Shown here: positions 1-8,699 of the stretch, in pieces
How positions within the stretch are numbered: the first letter of the stretch is position 1
Layout: each line of letters starts with the position of its first letter
Source of the DNA: Flavobacterium sp. HSC-32F16
Lineage (GTDB): Bacteria; Bacteroidota; Bacteroidia; Flavobacteriales; Flavobacteriaceae
Length of the DNA: 64,000 nucleotides
Direction of reading: 5' to 3'
NCBI RefSeq assembly: GCF_024171645.1
Contig: NZ_JALKAC010000005.1
Location: forward strand, 124,001 to 188,000
The notes under the pieces: generated by a model
Databases searched by the model: none
What the model saw: the letters and a program-made list of their open reading frames with translations, nothing else
What the model was told of the DNA's origin: nothing
Program-made: the position numbers and the translations under genes

Positions 1-57
1 GCTGGACTTCAGTCCAGTTTACATTAATTGAGATTATTCATCATTCAATTAATCAAA

Positions 58-124
58 CGTTCCTACGGAACGTATACCCCACAAACCATTTTTTTTCTAC
101 CGAAAAACATTCCTACGGAATGAA
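58..124. repeat. Two short palindromes around TTCCTACGGAA
   Basis: The motif CGTTCCTACGGAACG near position 58 and CATTCCTACGGAATG near 109 are two variants of one short palindrome, about 50 bp apart. Compensatory changes (CG to AT on both arms) keep the pairing, which argues for a structured repeat. Function unknown. Confidence 0.5.
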
Positions 125-144
125 TAAGATCTTTTAAAAACAAT

Positions 145-177
145 AAACCCGACAGATTTTAAAAACCTGTCGGGTTT
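145..177 (-). terminator. Hairpin terminator of the 199-636 gene
   Basis: The arms AAACCCGACAG and CTGTCGGGTTT form a perfect 11-bp stem with an A/T-rich loop, about 20 bp past the stop of the minus-strand gene that ends at 199. Confidence 0.75.
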
Positions 178-198
178 ACCAAATTGTAAAAGTTTAAA

Positions 199-636
199 TT
201 ATTTATACTGATCCGGTAATATTTTCACCGTAAACAAAAATCCTTTTTTCTTGTCACTATAACTATAAATCAAAGTATAATCATTGTCCCTAAAAACCTG
301 AAGTCCCGGATTTGCTTTTGCTGTACTTAAAAGACTTTTCTGGATTTCGTTTTGTATAACATTCACTTCGGCCGTTTCTTTTTCTACATTCAACAATGTT
401 AAATTATACTGAACTACTCTTTCTTCGGGTAAACTAACACTATCTAAACGAATACCTTCCTGAATAGGAAGCGGACAGCTTTTATTGTATTTTTCGACTA
501 ATTCTGTAACTTCAGTATTAACTTCATCAGCCTTTTCAGAAAGGAAAAACTGAAAAAAAACAGCCAGTGTCACTGCAATTACAATTACAACTAATAATAA
601 AATATTTTGTCTTTTTTTAGTTTGTTTCTCTGTCAT
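199..636 (-). CDS. Hypothetical membrane-anchored protein
   Basis: This 145-residue protein has a short basic N-terminus (KQTKKRQN) followed by one hydrophobic segment at about residues 11-32, then a soluble tail. The topology suggests a single-pass protein with an exported C-terminal domain, or an uncleaved signal anchor. I do not recognise a family. It lies about 30 bp downstream of the thymidine kinase gene on the same strand and shares the terminator at 145-177, so the two are probably co-transcribed. Nothing in the sequence ties it to nucleotide metabolism. Confidence 0.7.
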   Translation of the reverse strand: MTEKQTKKRQNILLLVVIVIAVTLAVFFQFFLSEKADEVNTEVTELVEKYNKSCPLPIQEGIRLDSVSLPEERVVQYNLTLLNVEKETAEVNVIQNEIQKSLLSTAKANPGLQVFRDNDYTLIYSYSDKKKGFLFTVKILPDQYK

Positions 637-667
637 TGTTTTTAAAACTTAAATGGAATTTTACAAT

Positions 668-1258
668 CTATTTTTCCTGGTTTTTCTTCATTGCTTTAAA
701 ATACGCTGCACGGCTAAGCGGCTCATATTCTTCCGTTTCCCCAAGCATTACCAATTTATCATTATCGGTTTTTCTAAAACTATAATTAGCCAGATTTCCG
801 GTTCTGGTACAAACCGCATGAACTTTGGTAACATACTCGGCAGTTGCCATAAGCGCCGGCATTGGCCCAAAAGGATTTCCTTTAAAATCCATATCAAGTC
901 CTGCAACTACCACACGAATTCCCTGATTGGCAAGATCATTACAAACGGTAACAATTTCATCATCAAAAAACTGAGCTTCATCAATACCAATCACATCGCA
1001 GCCTTGTGCCAAAATAGCAATATTGGCCGCAGCCGGAACAGGCGTTGAACGAATTTCGTTGGCATCATGCGACACCACCATTTCGTCATGATAACGGGTA
1101 TCAATAGCGGGTTTAAAAATTTCGACTCTTTGTTTGGCAAACTGTGCGCGTTTTAATCTGCGGATTAATTCTTCGGTTTTACCCGAAAACATTGATCCAC
1201 AAATAACTTCAATCCAACCAAATTGTTCTTTGTGATTTACTGTATTTTCGAGAAACAT
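668..1258 (-). CDS. tdk: Thymidine kinase
   Basis: This is a type II thymidine kinase that phosphorylates thymidine to dTMP in the salvage pathway. I chose the start at 1258 (MFLENTVNH); an upstream in-frame ATG at 1351 would add 31 residues unlike the family. The resulting 196 residues are the usual length. The P-loop GSMFSGKT is at residues 21-28 and the Walker B-like DEAQFF at 93-98. The C-terminal lasso contains VHAVCTRTGN, where most homologues have a CxxC pair followed by another CxxC. Here three of the four zinc-binding cysteines are absent, a feature I believe is shared by flavobacterial homologues but have not checked. Confidence 0.95.
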   Translation of the reverse strand: MFLENTVNHKEQFGWIEVICGSMFSGKTEELIRRLKRAQFAKQRVEIFKPAIDTRYHDEMVVSHDANEIRSTPVPAAANIAILAQGCDVIGIDEAQFFDDEIVTVCNDLANQGIRVVVAGLDMDFKGNPFGPMPALMATAEYVTKVHAVCTRTGNLANYSFRKTDNDKLVMLGETEEYEPLSRAAYFKAMKKNQEK

Positions 1259-1493
1259 TTTGTATTTTTCTGCCTTTAAAAATGAATAGTTTTTATTACT
1301 TTGTACTGGTAATAAATCGACGTAAAAATGTGCTGTTTTACATTTTTTCAAAAGTAGAAAATTTTTATCAAATCAGGGATTGGCTGACGCTTATTAACAG
1401 AAATAAAAAAATATCTATCAGATTTCCTTAAGAATAAAGACATTCATACATCAAATACACTAAAATACCTTATTCACTATAATTTCAACAGTT

Positions 1494-2507
1494 ATGAAAA
1501 AAAAATTGGAAGCCGATTTAATCAGCATTGCACATCGAATTTTAAAACTTAAAAATAAATCCGATATCAATCAATTATATCTTGAAACTCAGAAATTATA
1601 TGAGAAATTAGCTGTTTTAAAATTTGTTGATGAAAACTTTAGCGAAGCGAAACCAACAATTACCCATAGCGAAATCAGTTCTGAAATTGAAACTCTTTTC
1701 GATAAAGAAGATATTTCTGCAGAAATTATTCCGGCTGAAACTGTAATTGAAACTCCCGTTTCAGTTGAAGAAGTTAAAGCAGAAGAAACTCCAGAACCTG
1801 TTGTAATTGAAGAAACACCTGTTGTTGAAGAAGTAATTGCAGCCATTCCAGAGGAAACAATTCCAGAACCTGCCCAAGAAGTTACAGAAGAACCAACTGC
1901 TCCAGAAGTTGCTGAACCAGAAGTTATGGAAGAAGTGGAAAAGGCAGAAGAACCTAAAAGTAATATTGAAGAACTTTCGTTTACAACAGTTAGCGACTTA
2001 AAACCAATTCCAGATTTCAAGCCTGCTTTTGAATTAGATACAGAAGAAATAAAAGAGGATATTAAGGAAGAACCGAAATCAGAATCAAAACCAACTCCAA
2101 TTCCAATTGCATTTGAAGATTTCGGAATCAATTATGCCGATGCTCAATTTGTAAAAGTGGATAGTTTTGAACCCGTTTCTTCTTCAAACAATGATTCAAA
2201 AGAGAAAAAGAATATTGAAATTCCTGTTTTAGAAACTTCAAAAGAACCAAAATCAGTTTCTTTAAACGAGAAATTATCAAAAGGTTTTCACATTGATTTG
2301 AATGACCGAATTGCTTTTACTAAAAATCTTTTTGGAAACAGTACTGAAGATTACAGCCGTGTTTTAAATCAGCTTTTAACTTTTGATTCTTATACCGAAG
2401 CAAAAGATTTTATCGAAGAAATGGTAAAACCAGATTATAATAATTGGGAAGGGAAAGACGATTACGCAGAACGTTTTCTTGGAATTATTGAAAAGAAATT
2501 TTCATAA
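1494..2507 (+). CDS. Hypothetical acidic Glu/Pro-rich protein
   Basis: The protein has 337 residues in three parts. A predicted helical N-terminus (about 1-45, KKLEADLISIAHRILKLKNK) is followed by a long low-complexity stretch (about 70-165) of repeated EE-T/V-P motifs. A conserved-looking C-terminal segment (about 265-337) contains LNDRIAFTKNLFGN and YNNWEGKDDYAERF. The middle looks disordered. There is no signal peptide or membrane segment, so it is probably cytoplasmic. It precedes rsmI with a 114-bp gap. I recognise no assigned function; the C-terminal domain seems the part under selection. Confidence 0.85.
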   Translation: MKKKLEADLISIAHRILKLKNKSDINQLYLETQKLYEKLAVLKFVDENFSEAKPTITHSEISSEIETLFDKEDISAEIIPAETVIETPVSVEEVKAEETPEPVVIEETPVVEEVIAAIPEETIPEPAQEVTEEPTAPEVAEPEVMEEVEKAEEPKSNIEELSFTTVSDLKPIPDFKPAFELDTEEIKEDIKEEPKSESKPTPIPIAFEDFGINYADAQFVKVDSFEPVSSSNNDSKEKKNIEIPVLETSKEPKSVSLNEKLSKGFHIDLNDRIAFTKNLFGNSTEDYSRVLNQLLTFDSYTEAKDFIEEMVKPDYNNWEGKDDYAERFLGIIEKKFS

Positions 2508-2513
2508 AACATA

Positions 2514-2605
2514 AAAACACGAATTTTACGAATTGACACAAATTTTTTCTTTGTGAAATTTTGGCACTTTAATCGTTCGTGCGAATCTGTGCAATTCGTG
2601 CTTAA
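2514..2605. repeat. Degenerate inverted repeat of the CACGAATT family
   Basis: The left part contains CACGAATTTTACGAATT and the right part GTGCAATTCGTGC. These are imperfect complementary arms of the same hairpin family found at 3351, 3944 and 54443, but without the outer CCACAGATTA arms. It sits just before rsmI. Confidence 0.5.
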
Positions 2606-2621
2606 ATATTTAAAATAAATT

Positions 2622-3341
2622 ATGTCAAAATTATATATCGTTCCAACGCCAATTGGCAATCTTGAAGACATGACTTTTAGAGCCATTCGGGTTTTGAAAG
2701 AAGTTGATCTGATTTTGGCGGAAGACACCAGAACAAGCGGCAAACTACTAAAGCATTTTGAAATTGGCACGCACATGCACAGCCATCACATGCACAATGA
2801 GCACAAAACGACTGAGAATTTAATTGCGCGTTTAAAAGCTGGCGAAACTATCGCATTGATTTCTGACGCGGGAACTCCGGCAATTTCAGATCCTGGCTTT
2901 TTATTGACTCGCGCTTGTGTCGAAAATAAAATTGAAGTTGAATGTCTTCCTGGCGCAACAGCTTTTGTTCCGGCTCTTGTAAACAGCGGACTTCCAAATG
3001 ACAAATTTGTTTTTGAAGGTTTCCTGCCTGATAAAAAAGGGCGTCAGACTCGTTTTTTGGCTTTAGCCGAAGAAACCAGAACCATGATTTTATACGTTTC
3101 TCCGCATAAACTCGTTAAAACTTTAGCTGAATTTATTCAGTACTTTGGAGAAGACAGACAAGTCTGCGTTTCGAGAGAATTATCAAAATTACACGAAGAA
3201 AATGTCCGCGGAACTGCAAAAGAAGTTCTGGCACATTTTGAAAAAACAGCACCGCGAGGCGAAATCGTTGTGGTCGTTGCTGGAAAAACAATAACAAAAG
3301 AACCTAAGAAAAGTAAGTTTTCTAAGGATGAAGAAGAATAA
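2622..3341 (+). CDS. rsmI: 16S rRNA (cytidine(1402)-2'-O)-methyltransferase
   Basis: RsmI uses S-adenosylmethionine to 2'-O-methylate C1402 of 16S rRNA in the decoding centre. The 239 residues form one tetrapyrrole-methylase-fold domain. The N-terminal VPTPIGNLEDMTFRAIRVL (residues 7-25), LAEDTRTSG (32-40) and SDAGTPAISDPG (81-92) are hallmark motifs. PLVPGATA-type and GFLP segments follow (LPGATAFVPAL, FEGFLPDKKGRQ). The short Lys-rich tail replaces the longer C-terminal domain of proteobacterial RsmI. The start is the only sensible ATG, with the signature beginning at residue 4. It appears to be monocistronic. Confidence 0.95.
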   Translation: MSKLYIVPTPIGNLEDMTFRAIRVLKEVDLILAEDTRTSGKLLKHFEIGTHMHSHHMHNEHKTTENLIARLKAGETIALISDAGTPAISDPGFLLTRACVENKIEVECLPGATAFVPALVNSGLPNDKFVFEGFLPDKKGRQTRFLALAEETRTMILYVSPHKLVKTLAEFIQYFGEDRQVCVSRELSKLHEENVRGTAKEVLAHFEKTAPRGEIVVVVAGKTITKEPKKSKFSKDEEE

Positions 3342-3350
3342 TTTATTTAA

Positions 3351-3510
3351 GCCACAGATTAAAAGGATTAACACAGATTAAAAATTGAGTTGCCACGAAT
3401 TACACGAATTATCACGAATTAAATTAGTGGAAATTCGTGACTCGAGCGATAGCGAACAGGCGAAGCAAATTCGTGGCAAAAAAATCATTTTAATCCTTTT
3501 AAGCTGTGAC
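3351..3510. repeat. Nested palindromic repeat element, copy A
   Basis: This roughly 160-bp element has two nested pairs of arms. The outer arms are GCCACAGATTAAAAGGATTA on the left and a diverged complement ending AAGCTGTGAC on the right. The inner arms are GCCACGAATTACACGAATT and AATTCGTGGC. The loop holds CGAGCGATAGCGAACAGG. A closely similar copy in the same orientation lies at 3944-4100, on the other side of the HopJ gene. There is no coding capacity, which fits a MITE-like or BIME-like non-autonomous repeat. Confidence 0.75.
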
Positions 3511-3548
3511 AAAAAACTAAACTGCAAAGCAGAAAAACAATACATATC

Positions 3549-3893
3549 ATGAGCATACAAGCCTTTCTAGAAAAAGTAAAACAAACACCAACACAAATCA
3601 CATTTCCTGAAACTATTGCAGTAATCGAAGAAAATTACAATTTCACACCAACTGCTTTTCAAAACGGAACACAGCACAATGCTGCCGGAGAAAATTCTGG
3701 TTCTTGTAAATTATTTTCTTTCGCGAAATTGCAGAACTTAAGTAAAGACGAAACTTTAGCTTGTTTTGGAGCTTTTTATTTTGAAGAAGTTTTAGGAGAT
3801 CCAAACGGAACGAATCACCAAAACATTAGAAATTTCATCAACTTAGGCTGGGACGGAATTCAGTTTGAAGGAAATGCTTTAGAAGCGAAATAA
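3549..3893 (+). CDS. HopJ type III effector family protein
   Basis: The 114 residues match the small HopJ family. Diagnostic stretches are FPETIAVIEENYNFTPTAF near residue 20, the NAAGENSGSCKLFSFA motif near 50, and CFGAFYFEEVLGDPNGTNHQNIRNF near 77. The name comes from a Pseudomonas syringae effector. No secretion genes of that type are seen here and the protein has no signal, so it is most likely an ordinary cytoplasmic protein of unknown function. The gene stands alone between two copies of the same palindromic repeat (3351-3510 and 3944-4100). Confidence 0.85.
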   Translation: MSIQAFLEKVKQTPTQITFPETIAVIEENYNFTPTAFQNGTQHNAAGENSGSCKLFSFAKLQNLSKDETLACFGAFYFEEVLGDPNGTNHQNIRNFINLGWDGIQFEGNALEAK

Positions 3894-3943
3894 TATTTGT
3901 CAGGCTGAGCGAAATCAAAGCCCTTCTAAATACAAAATATTTT

Positions 3944-4100
3944 GCCACAGATTAAAATGATTAACACAGATTAATATGAAAGTTGCCACGAATTACACAA
4001 ATTAACACGAATTAAATTAGTGGAAATTGGTGACTCGAGCGATAGCGAACAGGCGAAGCAAATTTGTGGCAAAAAAATTACCAATCAGATTAAACGATTT
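3944..4100. repeat. Nested palindromic repeat element, copy B
   Basis: This copy is highly similar to the one at 3351-3510. It contains GCCACGAATTACACAAATTA, the shared core GACTCGAGCGATAGCGAACA and GCAAATTTGTGGC. Several changes are compensated across the stem (ACGAATT to ACAAATT on the left, AATTCG to AATTTG on the right), so the hairpin seems to be maintained. Confidence 0.75.
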
Positions 4101-4141
4101 CAAAAATCTGAAGTCTAAAATTTAAAATCTAAAATCAACCC

Positions 4142-5845
4142 ATGCGTTGGACTTTAAAACCAAAACCTTCTGAAGATAAAATCAAACATTTAGCAGAAGC
4201 TTTAAATGTAGAAGATTTTGTAGCAACACTTTTAATTCAGCGTGGTATTGAAACTTTTGAAGATGCTAAGAATTTCTTTCGTCCGTCATTAGAGCATCTT
4301 CATAATCCTTTCTTGATGAAAGACATGGACAAAGCCGTTGCGCGAATCCAGCAAGCTTTTGAAAATCAAGAAAACATTATGGTTTTTGGTGATTATGATG
4401 TTGATGGAACAACAGCGGTTTCTTTAGTTTCCTCTTATTTAAAATCACATTATCCTCATATTGCCACTTATATTCCAGATCGTTACGATGAAGGTTATGG
4501 CATTTCGTATAAAGGAATTGACTATGCAGACGATAATGGAATTTCATTGATTATCGCCCTAGACTGCGGAATAAAATCAATCGATCATATCGCTTACGCG
4601 AAAGCAAAAAATATCGATTTTATTATTTGTGATCACCACAGACCCGGAGAATTTCTTCCAGATGCTGTTGCTGTTTTAGATCCGAAAAGAGAAGACTGCT
4701 CTTATCCTTATGATGAATTATGCGGCTGCGGCGTGGGTTTTAAACTGATTCAGGCCTTGGGTCAAAACCGAAATGAAACTATTGAAGATTTAGTTCCCTA
4801 TTTGGATTTGGTTGCTACAGCAATTGCGGCAGATATTGTTCCGATAACGGGAGAAAATCGTGTTCTGGCTTATTTTGGTTTGAAGGTAATTAACAGCGAA
4901 CCAAGACCAGGAATTAAAGCTTTGGTACATCAAGTCAAAAAGAAAGTTTTAGACATAACCGACGTCGTTTTTATTATTTCACCACGAATTAATGCAGCTG
5001 GAAGAATCAAACACGGCAATCATGCAGTTGAATTATTAACTGAATTTGATTTTGAACAAGCACAGCAATTCGCCTCAGAAATTGAGCAATACAACGCCGA
5101 CCGAAAAGATTTAGATAAAAAAATAACAAAAGAAGCTTTTCAGCAGATTTTAGAAAATCAGGAAGAAGAACGTTTTTCAACGGTTGTTTTTCAGGAAGAC
5201 TGGCACAAAGGTGTTATCGGGATTGTAGCTTCTAGATTAATTGAGACTTATTATCGACCGACTTTGGTTTTCACTAAAAGCGGAGACAAATATGCAGCTT
5301 CTGCCCGATCTGTAAAAGGATTTGATGTTTACAATGCATTGGATGCCTGTTCCCAACATTTGGAACAATTTGGAGGACACATGTATGCCGCAGGAATGAC
5401 TTTAAAAGCCGAGAATTATCATCTTTTTAAAGAAGCTTTTGAGAAATGTGTACAAGAAACCATTCAGCCTGAAATGCGAACTCCAGAAATCGAGATTGAT
5501 GCTGAAATTGATTTCTCTGACATAACTCCAAAATTGATTCGGATTTTAAAACAGTTTGAGCCTTTTGGCCCGCAGAATATGACGCCTGTTTTTGTGACCA
5601 AAGATCTAAAAGACACTGGCTATGCCAAAACCCTTGGTGCAGAAGAAGAACATTTAAGACTTTTCGTTAAACAGCAAAACTCCGATGGAATTGCTGCAAT
5701 TGGTTTCGGACTCGGAAAAAAACTCGATATAGCAAAAAATCAAAATCTGTTTCAACTGGCCTATACAATTGCCGAAAATGAATGGAACGGAACTATTTCA
5801 ACACAGCTTATGCTGAAAGACATTAGAACAAATGGAAGAGATTAA
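4142..5845 (+). CDS. recJ: Single-stranded-DNA-specific exonuclease RecJ
   Basis: RecJ is the 5'-to-3' single-strand exonuclease of the RecF recombination pathway, also used in mismatch and base excision repair. The 567 residues are a normal length. The DHH-family motifs are present: FGDYDVDG with the metal-binding aspartates at residues 84-89, ALDCGIKS near 140, and CDHHRPGE at 163-170. The DHHA1 half carries RINAAGRI, the HKGVIGIVASRL segment and GGHMYAAGM. The C-terminal OB-fold is represented by PFGPQNMTPVF. It overlaps the next gene by 14 bp, suggesting a recJ-MFS-hydrolase transcription unit. Confidence 0.96.
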   Translation: MRWTLKPKPSEDKIKHLAEALNVEDFVATLLIQRGIETFEDAKNFFRPSLEHLHNPFLMKDMDKAVARIQQAFENQENIMVFGDYDVDGTTAVSLVSSYLKSHYPHIATYIPDRYDEGYGISYKGIDYADDNGISLIIALDCGIKSIDHIAYAKAKNIDFIICDHHRPGEFLPDAVAVLDPKREDCSYPYDELCGCGVGFKLIQALGQNRNETIEDLVPYLDLVATAIAADIVPITGENRVLAYFGLKVINSEPRPGIKALVHQVKKKVLDITDVVFIISPRINAAGRIKHGNHAVELLTEFDFEQAQQFASEIEQYNADRKDLDKKITKEAFQQILENQEEERFSTVVFQEDWHKGVIGIVASRLIETYYRPTLVFTKSGDKYAASARSVKGFDVYNALDACSQHLEQFGGHMYAAGMTLKAENYHLFKEAFEKCVQETIQPEMRTPEIEIDAEIDFSDITPKLIRILKQFEPFGPQNMTPVFVTKDLKDTGYAKTLGAEEEHLRLFVKQQNSDGIAAIGFGLGKKLDIAKNQNLFQLAYTIAENEWNGTISTQLMLKDIRTNGRD

Positions 5846-7115
5846 ATCCAGTAAACGTGATCCGTATCAGGCACTGCGTTATAGAGAATTCAACGTATTT
5901 TTATTATTGCGTTTTGCGATGGTTTTTGCCTGGTCGATGCAGTTTATTGTAATTGAATGGGAAGTTTACAGCTTAACTAAAAATCCGCTTTCGTTAGGAA
6001 TTATTGGTTTAATGGAAGTAATCCCTGCCGTTTCGATGGCTTTGTTTGCGGGACATATTGTAGACCAGCGAGAAAAGAAAGGATTATTGGTAAAATGTAT
6101 TTTAGGATTTTCGGTAATTAGTTTTGGATTGTTTTTGTTGACTTGGCCAAAAGTTGTTGGAGGTTGGTCTTCAAATCTGATCCTATATTCAATTTACGCT
6201 TTAGTATTTTTTGGCGGATTAGTTCGTGCTTTTCTTGGCCCGACTATTTTCTCTCTTCTATCCCTGATTATACCTAAAAAAGCTTATCCAAATGCCGCAA
6301 CTTGGAGCAGTTCGGTTTGGCAGATTGGAGCTGTTATGGGACCCGCATTGGCAGGATTTTCAATCAATTGGATTGGTGTTCACTGGTCAATGTGCCTGGT
6401 TTTTGGATTTTCACTTCTTTCTTTAATCGCTTTATCTCAAATTAGTAAAAAACCAATCATAAATCCGAAGATTGGAGAATCAATAAAAGACAGTCTTACA
6501 GAAGGTTTGACTTTTGTATTTAAAAACCAAATTGTTTTAGGTGCTTTGTCTCTTGATATGATTGCGGTACTTTTTGGAGGAGCCGTAGCATTATTACCTG
6601 TTTTTGCACAAGACATTTTAAAAGTCGGTGCTGAAGGATTTGGTATTTTAAGAGCCGCGCCTGCGGTTGGAGCTTTCATTACGATGATTGTTTCTGCTTA
6701 TGTACCCTTATATCAAAATGCAGGAAAGAAACTCTTAATCGCCATATTTGTTTTTGGATTATCGATTATCCTATTTGGACTTTCTACTTATTTCTGGCTA
6801 TCTGTTTTTGCTTTATTTTTAAGCGGATTGGCTGACGGAATCTCTGTAGTTATTCGCCAGACGATTTTACAGCTTAAAACTCCCGATCACATGCGCGGAC
6901 GTGTTGGCGCTGTAAACTCGATTTTTGTTGGATCTTCTAATGAATTAGGTGCATTTGAAAGCGGTGCAACGGCTAAATTGATGGGCGCTGTAACTTCAGT
7001 TGTTTTTGGAGGAAGCGTTACACTTTTAACCGTTATTGTAACAGCTTTAAAATCGCCGACTTTTAGAAATTTAGATCTTCACAGAGATATGGAAGATCAT
7101 AATAAATTGGAATAG
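5832..7115 (+). CDS. Major facilitator superfamily transporter
   Basis: This 427-residue inner-membrane protein has about twelve hydrophobic segments. The loop GHIVDQREKKGLLVK after TM2 is the MFS motif A region of drug-exporter families. Other features are FLGPTIFSLLSLIIP (TM4) and DHMRGRVGAVNSIFVGSSNELGAFESG (TM10-11), as in the macrolide/enterobactin exporter type. The substrate is unknown. It begins inside the 3' end of recJ (14-bp overlap) and its stop codon abuts the next ATG, so translation is probably coupled. The family is clear; the precise role is not. Confidence 0.9.
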   Translation: MEEIKSSKRDPYQALRYREFNVFLLLRFAMVFAWSMQFIVIEWEVYSLTKNPLSLGIIGLMEVIPAVSMALFAGHIVDQREKKGLLVKCILGFSVISFGLFLLTWPKVVGGWSSNLILYSIYALVFFGGLVRAFLGPTIFSLLSLIIPKKAYPNAATWSSSVWQIGAVMGPALAGFSINWIGVHWSMCLVFGFSLLSLIALSQISKKPIINPKIGESIKDSLTEGLTFVFKNQIVLGALSLDMIAVLFGGAVALLPVFAQDILKVGAEGFGILRAAPAVGAFITMIVSAYVPLYQNAGKKLLIAIFVFGLSIILFGLSTYFWLSVFALFLSGLADGISVVIRQTILQLKTPDHMRGRVGAVNSIFVGSSNELGAFESGATAKLMGAVTSVVFGGSVTLLTVIVTALKSPTFRNLDLHRDMEDHNKLE

Positions 7116-8030
7116 ATGAAGTCAATTTTTCTTTCTTTATGTTTGATAATGTCCCTTTTTGCAAACGGACAAAATCTGTACATCAAAACATACGGAAATG
7201 AAAAGAACAAGGCCATCATTTTTATTCACGGCGGTCCAAGCGGCAATGCCACTTTATTTGAAGGAACAACAGCTCAAAATCTGGCCGATCAAGGTTTTTA
7301 TGTTATTGCTTACGATCGTCGTGGCGAAGGAAGATCAACAGATTCTGATGCAAAATTTACTTATGAAGAAGCATTTCAGGATTTGAATTCTATCTATAAA
7401 AAATATAATGTAAAGAAAGCAGCTATTATCGGTCATAGTTTTGGAGGTTTAGTCGCGACACTTTATGCTCATAAATATCCGCAGAATGTAAGCGCTTTAG
7501 TTTTGGCCGGTGCATTGTTTTCTCAGCAGGAAACTTATGATCATATTTTAAATACACTGAAGAAAAAATACAGCGGCGATTCTGAACAATTAAAAAGGAT
7601 AAACCTTGTTGAAAATTTAGATAAGAATTCGGCTGAATATAGAAAAAAGTGTTATGAACTTGCGGGTGAAAACGGCTTTTTTAAAATGCCAAAACCAACA
7701 GCTGCATCTAAAAAACTCTATGCCGATTATGAAGCTGGTGAATTTTTTAAAACCAATATTAGGAACAAAAATGCTCCTTTGCTTTTTTATCAAAATGAAA
7801 AACAAAACAATATTGACAGCAGACCTTCATTAAAAAAAATCAAAGCTTCAGGAATTCCTGTTTTTGCTATTTACGGAAAAGAAGACGGTGTTTTTTCATC
7901 TGCACAAATCCAATCTATTCAAGATCTCGCCGGAGAAAATCACTTTGCTTTGCTTGATAATTGTTCGCATTATTTATTTGTAGATCAGCAAAAAGAATTT
8001 CTTGCTAACATAAAAAAATGGCTTGAATAA
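7116..8030 (+). CDS. Exported alpha/beta hydrolase
   Basis: The 304-residue protein has a signal peptide (MKSIFLSLCLIMSLFANGQ), so it probably acts in the periplasm or outside the cell. The alpha/beta-hydrolase core includes the oxyanion motif HGGPSG near residue 39, YDRRGEGRS near 66 and the nucleophile elbow GHSFGGL with Ser108. A late acid is in YGKEDGVF and the catalytic His in CSHYLF near the C-terminus. HGGPSG and YDRRGEGRS resemble prolyl aminopeptidases and epoxide-hydrolase-like enzymes, but the substrate cannot be deduced. Its ATG directly follows the MFS stop codon. Confidence 0.88.
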   Translation: MKSIFLSLCLIMSLFANGQNLYIKTYGNEKNKAIIFIHGGPSGNATLFEGTTAQNLADQGFYVIAYDRRGEGRSTDSDAKFTYEEAFQDLNSIYKKYNVKKAAIIGHSFGGLVATLYAHKYPQNVSALVLAGALFSQQETYDHILNTLKKKYSGDSEQLKRINLVENLDKNSAEYRKKCYELAGENGFFKMPKPTAASKKLYADYEAGEFFKTNIRNKNAPLLFYQNEKQNNIDSRPSLKKIKASGIPVFAIYGKEDGVFSSAQIQSIQDLAGENHFALLDNCSHYLFVDQQKEFLANIKKWLE

Positions 8031-8231
8031 TTTTTTTAATCCTACAAGTTCATTTAATGTTTGAGCTTTAAATTGTACTAGCGTTCAATAAAACTGAAGT
8101 TTTTTTTTATGATCATTCTCCACGAATTAAAATTCAAAAATCTTTAATAGAAACTTATATCAACTATAGCGTTCAAAAAACTTTTTCATTTTTTTATGAA
8201 TTTTTTATTTAGAATTAATATAAATAATATT

Positions 8232-8239
8232 TATATTTG
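8232..8239 (+). promoter_or_regulatory. Bacteroidetes -7 box TATATTTG
   Basis: TATATTTG matches the TAnnTTTG consensus of the primary Bacteroidetes sigma factor. It lies 20 bp upstream of the ATG at 8260. The 229-bp gap from 8031 otherwise holds an AGCGTTCAA motif near 8079 and again near 8168, whose meaning I cannot assign. Confidence 0.6.
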
Positions 8240-8259
8240 TTGAAATAAAAGGATTTACG

Positions 8260-8616
8260 ATGAGAGAAATAGAACAGATATATCATAATAATTTTGGAAT
8301 TGCCTTTTACTGGAAGCAAAACAGCCAGACTATTCTTGACAAAGTACAACTGGTTTTTAAGGAAACTGGTTTTTATTTTACGGTTTCAGAATTGAATCAG
8401 TTTTGTGATTTAATCGAAGACAGCCTAATTGAAAATACTTGCTGTGAAGCTTGCGAAATGAAATATTCCTGCCATAAATTTTTATTGAAAACTCCGTGTA
8501 ATTCAATAGATCTCGCTGTTTCTATGACCGAATTAAAATCTATTAAGGATTTAGTTGAAGGTTCTTTATTTAAAATTGAATTGGATGAATATGTTTACGG
8601 AGCAGGCTTAAATTAA
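8260..8616 (+). CDS. Hypothetical Cys-rich small protein
   Basis: The 118-residue protein lacks a signal peptide or membrane segment. A cluster CCEACEMKYSC at about residues 66-76 could bind a metal or cluster, although CC-x2-C-x5-C is not a motif I can name. The remainder (FYFTVSELNQFCDLIED, AVSMTELKSIKDLVEG) looks like a small alpha/beta domain. It resembles uncharacterised Bacteroidetes proteins. It has its own promoter-like box and sits just upstream of the multiheme cytochrome gene, so a link to redox chemistry is possible but unsupported. Confidence 0.75.
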   Translation: MREIEQIYHNNFGIAFYWKQNSQTILDKVQLVFKETGFYFTVSELNQFCDLIEDSLIENTCCEACEMKYSCHKFLLKTPCNSIDLAVSMTELKSIKDLVEGSLFKIELDEYVYGAGLN

Positions 8617-8699
8617 GAACTATTCTAAATAAATTAACAACATTTTTTCATAATTGAAATATATTTTGTTTGTATTCAAAATAAAGTATATTTACGATA

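Noticed and set aside
653..1048. Plus-strand open frame over the thymidine kinase gene
   Set aside because: It is a shadow of tdk, with no recognisable domain.
1589..2131. Minus-strand Ser-rich open frame
   Set aside because: It is the complement of the Glu/Pro-rich coding region; Ser/Thr/Val runs arise from GAA/CCA codons read backward.
3549..3893. Evidence for a type III secretion effector
   Set aside because: Only the family name implies it; no secretion genes or export signal are present.
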